Shown piece after piece: positions 1-4,529 of a stretch of DNA of 7,101 nt; position 1 is the stretch's first letter, and each line of letters starts with the position of its first letter. The DNA is taken from NCBI GenBank assembly GCA_946479205.1, contig CAMLFJ010000174.1, positions 1 through 7,101 on the forward strand, given 5' to 3'. The notes under the pieces were generated by a model. That model was not told the origin of the DNA and made no database searches. It saw nothing but the letters and a program-made list of their open reading frames with translations. The translations under genes were made by a program, and so were the position numbers. The DNA comes from an uncultured bacterium. Lineage in GTDB: Bacteria; Methylomirabilota; Methylomirabilia; Rokubacteriales; CSP1-6.

Positions 1-246
1 GTGCGCGAGAAGCAGCCGTGGCCGGAGCCGGGCCTGCCGCAGCACATCGCGGACACCGCGCTCTTCCTGGCCGGCGAGGAGTCCCGCTTCATCACCGGCC
101 AGGTGATCGTGGTGGATGGGGGGCTGACCGCGCAGGGTCCGGACCTCTTCGGCCACGACACGGGCAGCCGCCTGCTGCGCAAGGCGGGACTCAACACGGG
201 GAGCACCGGCCTGCCCGGGACCGTGCGCGAGGTCCCGCGCCCGTAG
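1..246 (+). CDS. SDR-family oxidoreductase, C-terminal fragment (cut by left edge)
   Basis: This is the last 81 codons of a short-chain dehydrogenase/reductase whose Rossmann and catalytic parts lie to the left of the window. The visible signature is the classical SDR C-terminus: a 'P..IADTALFLAGEESRFITG' stretch (about residues 13-33 of the fragment), then 'QVIVVDGG' (34-41), which is the penultimate helix and last beta strand closing the subunit core. In most family members the chain ends within a few residues of the 'VDGG'. Here about 40 further residues follow (GLTAQGPDLFGHDTG and on, ending VPRP), so this protein carries a C-terminal tail of unknown role. The GTG at base 1 is only the window edge and is not taken as a start codon. 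Substrate and cofactor cannot be inferred from this part. The family call is firm; the specific function is unknown. Confidence 0.85.
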   Translation: MREKQPWPEPGLPQHIADTALFLAGEESRFITGQVIVVDGGLTAQGPDLFGHDTGSRLLRKAGLNTGSTGLPGTVREVPRP

Positions 247-259
247 TCCCCCGCCGCCG

Positions 260-288
260 CCCGGGCGGAGTGCCGTCTCCGGCCCGGG
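260..288 (+). terminator. GC-rich hairpin after the SDR fragment, possible terminator
   Basis: The arm at 260-270 (CCCGGGCGGAG) pairs with 277-288 (CTCCGGCCCGGG) around the 6-base loop TGCCGT. It forms 11 pairs with a single bulged G at 281. It starts 13 bases after the SDR stop codon. No T-tract follows, so this is not a classical intrinsic terminator. Alternative foldings compete: the palindrome CCGCCCGGGCGG at 257-268, and a 6-bp hairpin at 284-300. A role in 3'-end formation or mRNA stability is inferred from position only. Confidence 0.35.
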
Positions 289-399
289 CGTCTTGCCCGG
301 CGAGGAAGCACGAACCTCAAGCGCGATCAGCATTTGCGCGACGGCTCCGCCTGGCGCATCCCTTGCTCGGTGAGCGGTAGTTCGGCGAGCTCACGAGCC

Positions 400-406
400 A
401 AGGAGG
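400..406 (+). promoter_or_regulatory. Strong Shine-Dalgarno site of the FecR-domain gene
   Basis: AAGGAGG lies 6 bases before the ATG at 413, a near-perfect match to the anti-SD sequence at good spacing. It decides the start at 413 rather than the second in-frame ATG (residue 8). I could not find a convincing -35/-10 pair in 247-399. Confidence 0.8.
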
Positions 407-412
407 CGCACG

Positions 413-1450
413 ATGCGGTGGCACCGGCGGAACATGATCGCGATGGCCCTGATGACTCCACTCCTCGTCCCATCCCTCGCGATGGCCCAGGGTGCCGTGA
501 CCGCGACGCTCAGCGTGCTGACCGCGCCGGTCGAGCGCATCGCGGGCGACGCGCGCACCCCCGAGCCCGGAATCACCGGGATGAACCTGGCAGAGGGCGA
601 TCGCATCCGCACCGGGGCCGGCGGGGTCGCGCTGATCACGTTCCTGAACGGCAGCACGGTCACCCTGCTCTCCGAGGCCGAGGTCACGGTGAAGCAGGCG
701 CCCACCGGCCGCGCGAAGGCCGCGGGGATCCGCATGCTGATCCACGCCGGCCGCGTATGGGCCCGCGTGGCGCAGGCGGCGGGCAGCCGCACGACCCTCA
801 CGCTCGAGTCCAACGACTACACCGCGACCGCCCACGACGGGCTGATCGGGGCCGAGCAGACCGCGGGCACCTTCGTGTGCTGGACGCGGCGGGGCGCGCT
901 CTGGCTCACCGACAAGAGCGGCCAGACCGACACGGTGCTGGTGGCCGGGCAGCGCGCCCGCGCGCGCTTCGGCGTGCCGGTGACCGCGGAACCCTTCGTG
1001 CCGGGCGCGAGCGCGCTCGAGATCCGGACCACCGGTCCGGTGGTGCCGCTGGTGCGCATGCCGGACGGCAGCGTGGCCGCCGGATTCCTCGCGCCGGAGG
1101 TCGAGGTCAACCAGGTCTTCGGCTCGCTGACCGAGGCGAAGGGCGGGCAGCGCTGGCTGGTGGAGGTGCCGGGCGGCCACGAGGGCCCGTACACCCTGAT
1201 CCTGACCGGCGCCGGCGCGGGCCCGTTCACCGCGCGCGTCTCCGGCCGCTACCTCGGCTTCACGACCTACCGGCAGGAGATCCGCGGCGAGGCGCGGCCC
1301 GGCGAGCGGCTCTTCACCCGCATCACCCAGACCGTCAAGGGCCAGGATCCGCTGACCGCGCGCGCGGTGGACGCGAGCGTGGACGGCCTACGGGTCTGGG
1401 ACGCTTCCGAGCCCGCGGGCCACGGTCTCACCGGCTGGGCCGTCAACTGA
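413..1450 (+). CDS. Secreted FecR-domain protein, 345 aa
   Basis: Residues 1-25 form a Sec signal peptide: basic start MRWHRR, a hydrophobic core, and an AMA site with likely cleavage before Q26. Residues about 58-150 match the FecR domain: 'EGDRIRTGAGG' (61-71) followed by 'ALITFLNGSTVTL' and 'SEAEVTV' (87-93), then the strand that includes 'IHAGRVWARV' (110-119). FecR domains are best known from the periplasmic part of FecR-type anti-sigma regulators, but those carry an N-terminal cytoplasmic domain and a transmembrane helix. This protein has only a cleavable signal, so it is probably a stand-alone periplasmic, cell-surface or extracellular protein, not a sigma regulator. Residues about 195-345 show no repeat or motif I recognise and look beta-rich. 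A single Cys (156) remains in the mature chain. No sigma factor or TonB receptor gene is adjacent. It converges on the SDR gene at 1480 with a 29-base gap and no clear terminator between them. Ligand unknown. Confidence 0.85.
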   Translation: MRWHRRNMIAMALMTPLLVPSLAMAQGAVTATLSVLTAPVERIAGDARTPEPGITGMNLAEGDRIRTGAGGVALITFLNGSTVTLLSEAEVTVKQAPTGRAKAAGIRMLIHAGRVWARVAQAAGSRTTLTLESNDYTATAHDGLIGAEQTAGTFVCWTRRGALWLTDKSGQTDTVLVAGQRARARFGVPVTAEPFVPGASALEIRTTGPVVPLVRMPDGSVAAGFLAPEVEVNQVFGSLTEAKGGQRWLVEVPGGHEGPYTLILTGAGAGPFTARVSGRYLGFTTYRQEIRGEARPGERLFTRITQTVKGQDPLTARAVDASVDGLRVWDASEPAGHGLTGWAVN

Positions 1451-1479
1451 GGCGGGCCGGGCGGTCGGGCGTCCTCTTC

Positions 1480-2247
1480 TCAGAGCGAGACCTGACCGCC
1501 GTCGACGTAGAGCGACGTGCCGGTCACGTAGGACGCGTCGTCTCCGGCCAGGAACACGATGCACGCGGCGACCTCGGCGGGCGTCCCCGGTCGCCTGAGC
1601 ATGGTGCCGTGGCCGAACTCGGCCCGGAACTGCTCGAAGGTCTTCCCCGCGGTCGTGGCCCGGCGCTCGTGGAAGCGGGTGAAGATCGGGCCCGGGCACA
1701 CCGCGTTCACCCGGATCCCCTCGCCCGCGTGGTCGAAGGCCATCGCCCGGGTGAGGCCCGCCACCGCCGCCTTGGTGGTGTCGTACTGCACCATGTTGCC
1801 GCCCGCGACGACCGACCGGATCGAGGCGACGTTCACGATACTCCCGCCCCCGGTCTGGCGCATCAGGGGGATCGCCGCCTTCGCGCAGAACGCGTAGCCC
1901 TTGACGTTCACGGCCAGGATCGCGTCCCAGCTCTCCTCGCTCGCGTCCACCACCGTCTGGTAGAGCCGCATGCCCGCGTTGTTGACCAGGACGTCGAGGC
2001 GGCCGAACTCGGCGTGGGCGGCCCGGACGAAGCGGACACACTCCGACTCGCGCTCGGTGTGTGTCTCCACGAAGATCGCGCGGCCGCCCTTGGCGCGGAT
2101 CTCGTCGGCCACCACGCGCCCCCGCTCCGCGTCGATGTCCGCGATGGCCACGAGCGCGCCCTCCTCGGCCAGGCGCCGCGCGGTCGCCTCCCCGATCCCC
2201 GAGGCGCCGCCGGTGACCGCCGCCGCCCTCCCGTCGAGCCGGGCCAT
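1480..2247 (-). CDS. Classical SDR-family NAD(P)-dependent oxidoreductase, 255 aa
   Basis: A complete classical short-chain dehydrogenase/reductase of the usual ~250-residue length. The dinucleotide-binding motif is TGGASGIG (12-19). The acid at the end of beta-2, D37 in 'IADID', points to NAD(H) preference over NADP(H). NNAG occupies 89-92. The catalytic tetrad is complete: N114, S142, Y155 and K159, with the normal 13-residue Ser-Tyr spacing. PG at 185-186 and the C-terminal 'YVDGG' (247-251) finish the fold. The closest general type is the 'glucose 1-dehydrogenase / 3-oxoacyl reductase-like' group, where annotation says little about substrate; an alcohol/ketone interconversion is all that can be claimed. 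It begins 13 bases after the stop codon of the M20 amidohydrolase on the same strand. Its SD-like GAGG overlaps that stop codon (TGAGG) 9 bases before its ATG, so the two are very likely co-transcribed and translationally coupled. Confidence 0.93.
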   Translation of the reverse strand: MARLDGRAAAVTGGASGIGEATARRLAEEGALVAIADIDAERGRVVADEIRAKGGRAIFVETHTERESECVRFVRAAHAEFGRLDVLVNNAGMRLYQTVVDASEESWDAILAVNVKGYAFCAKAAIPLMRQTGGGSIVNVASIRSVVAGGNMVQYDTTKAAVAGLTRAMAFDHAGEGIRVNAVCPGPIFTRFHERRATTAGKTFEQFRAEFGHGTMLRRPGTPAEVAACIVFLAGDDASYVTGTSLYVDGGQVSL

Positions 2248-2260
2248 GCGCGCGCCCGCC

Positions 2261-3448
2261 TCAGCGCGCCAGCGCAGCGCGCATCACGGCCAGGCCCACC
2301 CGCAGCGCCACCGGCAGGCCCGCCTCGTTCATCTCGAACTCCGGCGCATGGTGCGGCCGGGCCGCGCCGGTGGCCGAGCCGATGCCGACGCGGAAGTAGC
2401 AGCCGGGTCGCTCGCGCAGGAAGAGGCTCATGTCGTCGCTGGCCATGACCACGCGCCCGTCGGTCACCGCCTCGCCGCCCACCTCGTCCACCGCGCACGC
2501 CCGCACGAACTCGGTCTCCTTCGCGTGGTTCACCACCGCCGGGCACGAGCCGCCGTCGAAGCGCGTGGTCGCCTCCGCGCGGTAGGCCTTCGCGATGTCG
2601 GCCGCGAAGGCGCCGAGCCGGGAGACCAGGTGATCGCGCACCGACGGATCGAAGGCGCGGATGGTGCCGCGCATGATCGCGCGGTCCGGGATGATGTTGC
2701 CCTTGGTGCCGGAGACGATCTGCCCGACCGTGAGCACCGCGGTGTCCTGGGCCGGGACCTCGCGCGAGATGAGGGCCTGCATGCCGAGCAGGATGCTGGC
2801 CGCCGCGGTGATGGGATCCACCGAGAGATGCGGCATCGCCCCGTGGCCGCCGGATCCCCGTACCTCGACGGTGAACGCGTCGGCGGAGGCCATGGAGGGC
2901 CCGGGACGCACCTGGATCTGGCCGACCGGCTGCTGGGTCGTGAGATGCAGGCCGTAGATCTCCTCCACGCGCGGGTTGTCGAGCACGCCCGCCTCGATCA
3001 TCGGGCGGGCGCCGCCCAGCACTTCCTCGGCGGGCTGGAAGAGGAAGACGGCGGTGCCCGGCATCTCCGCGCGCCGCGCGGCCAGGATGTCCGCCATGGT
3101 GATCGCGATCGCGGTGTGGCCGTCGTGCCCGCACGCGTGCATCACTCCCGGCGTGCCGGAGCTGAAGGGCGCCTCCAGCAGCTCGGTGAGCGGCAGCGCG
3201 TCGATGTCGGCCCGCCACGCGATGGTCGGGCCGGGCCGGTCGCCGTGGAGCACGCCCACCACGCCGGTGCCCCCGACGCCGGTCCGGACGTCGAGCTTCG
3301 CCGCGTGCAGACGCTCCGCGATGATCTCCGCGGTGCGCCGCTCCTGGTGGCTCAGCTCGGGATGGCGGTGGAAGTCGCGACGGAGCGCGACCAGATCGTC
3401 TGCCCGCTTCGTGATCTCCTGGCTCCATTCCGAGCGCGTCTTGCTCAT
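2261..3448 (-). CDS. M20D-family amidohydrolase (hippurate / N-acyl-amino-acid hydrolase type), 395 aa
   Basis: A cytoplasmic metal-dependent hydrolase of peptidase family M20, subfamily D, of normal length (~390 aa). Members cleave the amide bond of N-acyl amino acids such as hippurate, IAA-amino acid conjugates or N-acetyl amino acids, giving an acid and an amino acid. The family landmarks are all visible: 'RRDFHRHPELSHQE' (23-36), 'WRADIDALPL' (78-87), metal-binding 'HACGHDGH' (104-111, ligands C106 and H108), 'FQPAEE' (137-142, catalytic/ligand Glu pair 141-142), 'GLH' (H168), the dimerisation-domain insert 'GGHGAMPHLSVDP' (200-212), and the C-terminal ligand in 'HHAPEFE' (H367). There is no signal peptide. 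The frame stays open upstream for another 296 codons, but those lack any family similarity. The start at 3448 is fixed by an SD and by the conserved N-terminus. It is the first gene of a leftward pair with the SDR. The exact acyl substrate is not readable from the sequence. Confidence 0.94.
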   Translation of the reverse strand: MSKTRSEWSQEITKRADDLVALRRDFHRHPELSHQERRTAEIIAERLHAAKLDVRTGVGGTGVVGVLHGDRPGPTIAWRADIDALPLTELLEAPFSSGTPGVMHACGHDGHTAIAITMADILAARRAEMPGTAVFLFQPAEEVLGGARPMIEAGVLDNPRVEEIYGLHLTTQQPVGQIQVRPGPSMASADAFTVEVRGSGGHGAMPHLSVDPITAAASILLGMQALISREVPAQDTAVLTVGQIVSGTKGNIIPDRAIMRGTIRAFDPSVRDHLVSRLGAFAADIAKAYRAEATTRFDGGSCPAVVNHAKETEFVRACAVDEVGGEAVTDGRVVMASDDMSLFLRERPGCYFRVGIGSATGAARPHHAPEFEMNEAGLPVALRVGLAVMRAALAR

Positions 3449-3455
3449 CCGGGCG

Positions 3456-3462
3456 TCTCCTC
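3456..3462 (-). promoter_or_regulatory. Shine-Dalgarno site fixing the amidohydrolase start
   Basis: Read leftward, GAGGAGA lies 7 bases before the ATG at 3448. This favours that start over in-frame upstream ATGs, the furthest of which (4336) would add an implausible 296 residues running antisense through the PilZ gene. Confidence 0.75.
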
Positions 3463-3487
3463 GCGGCGGTAGTTTTACGCGGCCCCG

Positions 3488-3517
3488 ATGCTGCGCCGTC
3501 GCCGGCCCCGCTGTCAA
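3488..3517 (-). promoter_or_regulatory. Possible sigma-70-type promoter for the amidohydrolase-SDR unit
   Basis: On the minus strand a perfect TTGACA (3517-3512) is followed after 18 bases by CAGCAT (3493-3488), which matches TATAAT at three of six positions. The transcript would begin around 3481 and give a leader of about 33 bases containing the GAGGAGA. The -35 box is striking in such GC-rich DNA, but the -10 is weak, so this is tentative. Confidence 0.35.
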
Positions 3518-3548
3518 CCGCCCCGTGTCCTGCCAAGATTGAGCCACC

Positions 3549-3578
3549 CGGTGACCACCGTGGGAACTCGGCGGGAAC
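3549..3578. promoter_or_regulatory. Inverted repeat plus phased direct repeat in the divergent intergenic region, possible operator or enhancer
   Basis: CGGTG-AC-CACCG (3549-3560) is a perfect 5+5 inverted repeat with a 2-base centre. Immediately after it GGGAAC occurs twice, at 3562-3567 and 3573-3578, offset by 11 bases, about one helical turn. The cluster lies about 90-119 bases upstream of the predicted start of the rightward sigma-54-type promoter, in the range where enhancer-binding activators usually bind. It is also just upstream of the leftward TTGACA box. A protein-binding role is inference; short repeats like these can arise by chance. Confidence 0.25.
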
Positions 3579-3640
3579 CGACCAGGGGGTCCCCGCGTGG
3601 GCAAGTCGTTGTTTTGCTCGGTTTCTCGACCCATCGGCGT

Positions 3641-3657
3641 CTGGCCCGCTGCTTGCT
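3641..3657 (+). promoter_or_regulatory. Sigma-54 (-24/-12) type promoter upstream of the PilZ gene
   Basis: CTGGCCCG-CTGC-TTGCT matches the RpoN consensus YTGGCACG-N4-TTGCW at every position except one (A to C). The invariant GG (3643-3644) and GC (3655-3656) sit 12 bases apart as required. The predicted transcription start is about 3668, only 6 bases before the ATG at 3674. That leaves essentially no leader and no Shine-Dalgarno sequence, which is unusual for RpoN promoters and is the main reason for caution. Confidence 0.5.
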
Positions 3658-3673
3658 TCTGATCGTCCGCGAC

Positions 3674-4012
3674 ATGGAAACCAAGACCACCCCGCGCAGC
3701 GCCAGCCGCCGTCTTCACGTCCGCAGGAACGTCTCCTGGACCGCCTGGGTCACCGCCGGCAAGACTCGCGTCCGGTGTCACACCGTGGACCTGAGCGCCA
3801 ACGGGGCCCGCCTCAAGCCACGCGGAGAGTTCCAGCCCGGAACCCCCGTCGCGCTGCAGCTCCAGCCCGCGGACGGGCCGATGATGGAGGTGTCCGCGGT
3901 CGTGTGGCGCGTCGAGCCGGACAGCATGGCGGTCATGTTCCTGCAGAACATCGCGGTTCAGGTGGCCTCCGCCGCGCGGATGCCGGAGCACGGCCGCCGC
4001 GGCTGGCGGTAG
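3674..4012 (+). CDS. PilZ-domain protein, 112 aa, likely c-di-GMP receptor
   Basis: A small single-domain PilZ protein, the usual size of stand-alone family members (~100-120 aa). Both halves of the c-di-GMP-binding signature are present. An RxxxR motif occurs at R13-LHV-R17 in 'SRRLHVRRNVSW', and D-x-S-x-x-G at D39, S41, G44 in 'TVDLSANGARL', about 20 residues later. The remaining chain has the beta-barrel pattern: 'GTPVALQLQP' (56-65), 'EVSAVVWRV' (72-80), 'SMAVMFL' (84-90). There is no signal peptide or membrane segment, so it is cytosolic. Family members link c-di-GMP level to motility, exopolysaccharide or other outputs by binding partners; no partner gene is nearby. The ATG at 3674 is chosen because the conserved domain begins right after it. 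The frame is open back to 3488, but that extension is Arg-rich, unlike PilZ, and would cover the sigma-54-like promoter. No SD precedes the ATG. A cyclic-nucleotide-blind PilZ is unlikely given the intact motifs. Confidence 0.88.
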   Translation: METKTTPRSASRRLHVRRNVSWTAWVTAGKTRVRCHTVDLSANGARLKPRGEFQPGTPVALQLQPADGPMMEVSAVVWRVEPDSMAVMFLQNIAVQVASAARMPEHGRRGWR

Positions 4013-4019
4013 CCGCTCT

Positions 4020-4047
4020 CCCTCTCGGCCCCCGCGCCGCGCGAGGG
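4020..4047 (+). terminator. Hairpin downstream of the PilZ gene, possible terminator
   Basis: CCCTCTCG (4020-4027) pairs with CGCGAGGG (4040-4047) with one internal mismatch and a 12-base loop, starting 8 bases after the PilZ stop codon. A second imperfect hairpin follows at 4055-4074 (AGGCCGG / CCGGGCCCT around TCGT). Neither is followed by a T-tract. Position is the main support. Confidence 0.3.
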
Positions 4048-4093
4048 CTCCCCTAGGCCGGTCGTCCGGGCCCTGCGCGCCCCGCATGGCCCT

Positions 4094-4122
4094 TTGACAG
4101 CCAGCTCCCCGTCCCCTAGACT
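4094..4122 (+). promoter_or_regulatory. Sigma-70-type promoter of the small secreted protein gene
   Basis: TTGACA (4094-4099) and TAGACT (4117-4122) are separated by an ideal 17-base spacer. The -35 is perfect and the -10 keeps the key T1, A2 and T6. The predicted start is near 4129, giving a leader of about 53 bases that ends in an SD-like AAGTGAG (4169-4175), 6 bases before the ATG at 4182. This is the best conventional promoter in the window. Confidence 0.6.
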
Positions 4123-4181
4123 CCCGCCATCCGTCGATCCTGACCGGCCACTCATCCCAACCGCACTCAAGTGAGAACGCC

Positions 4182-4478
4182 ATGAACAAGCTCATCGTAG
4201 CCGCCCTGGTGCTGCTGGCCGCCCTCGCCCAACCCTCGATGGCGGCCGCCCAGGTGGTCAGCGCACCCGCGCCGACCGCCACGAACTCGCAGGGCCTGCC
4301 CTGGTGGTTCGTCAAGCACCAGTACACCCCGGGCATGCCGTGGTTCTACCGCGCGCCCACGCCGCCCCAGAGGCAATGCCGGGTCGTGTCCTGGTCTCCC
4401 GCGCAGTTCTGGAACACGGACGAGTGGGGCCGGACGGTGACCTGGACGGGCTACGCGCCGCAGTACGCCTGCAACTGA
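4182..4478 (+). CDS. Small secreted Trp-rich protein, 98 aa, unknown function
   Basis: I do not recognise a family. Residues 1-23 are a clear Sec signal peptide: MNK, a Leu/Ala/Val hydrophobic core, then 'PSMAAA' with likely cleavage before Q24. The mature chain of about 75 residues is strikingly aromatic, with seven Trp (41, 42, 54, 71, 77, 82, 88) plus Phe 43, 55, 76 and Tyr 48, 56, 91, 95. It has exactly two cysteines, C66 and C97, which could form one disulfide closing the C-terminal third. A short Pro/Ala-rich linker (28-40) separates the signal from the aromatic part. It has its own promoter and an SD-like site, so it is a real, independently expressed gene. Composition suggests an exported surface-, carbohydrate- or heme-contacting protein, but that is speculation. 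It lies 169 bases after the PilZ gene and just before the catalase-like gene; no functional link to either is evident. Confidence 0.8.
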   Translation: MNKLIVAALVLLAALAQPSMAAAQVVSAPAPTATNSQGLPWWFVKHQYTPGMPWFYRAPTPPQRQCRVVSWSPAQFWNTDEWGRTVTWTGYAPQYACN

Positions 4479-4516
4479 CGACGCAAGTTCCGTCGCGCCC
4501 CGCTCCGGATCTCTGC

Positions 4517-4522
4517 TAGCGT
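4517..4522 (+). promoter_or_regulatory. Extended -10-like box next to the catalase-like gene start
   Basis: TAGCGT, preceded by TGC, fits the TANNNT form of a -10 hexamer. A start 7 bases further on would fall at about 4529-4530, exactly on the GTG at 4530, implying a leaderless mRNA. No -35 is visible at 17 bases and no SD precedes either candidate GTG. Tentative. Confidence 0.35.
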
Positions 4523-4529
4523 GCCTCCC

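Noticed and set aside
1451..1479. Possible bidirectional terminator between the convergent FecR and SDR genes
   Set aside because: The 29 bases are G/C-rich but show no convincing stem-loop or T-tract in either direction.
334..2448. 704-codon open frame on the + strand
   Set aside because: It runs in the wrong frame through the FecR gene and antisense through the SDR and part of the amidohydrolase. It is Arg/Gly/Pro/Ala-rich with no domain, a typical shadow in GC-rich DNA.
1970..3472. 500-codon open frame on the + strand
   Set aside because: It is antisense to the M20 amidohydrolase, with His/Arg/Ala-rich composition and no recognisable domain.
1908..3536. 542-codon open frame on the minus strand
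   Set aside because: It is out of frame with the amidohydrolase it covers and has low-complexity Arg/Ala/Gly composition. The short tail resembling SDR composition comes from an offset frame of the real SDR. The two genes' own frames carry all the motifs, so no fusion or frameshift is indicated.
3488..3673. Longer PilZ protein starting at 3488
   Set aside because: The 62 extra residues are Arg-rich and unlike PilZ N-termini, have no SD, and would cover the promoter-like and repeat elements.
3449..4336. N-terminal extension of the amidohydrolase to an ATG at 4336
   Set aside because: The extra 296 residues lack family similarity and lie antisense to the PilZ gene and part of the small secreted gene; the SD at 3456-3462 fixes the start at 3448.
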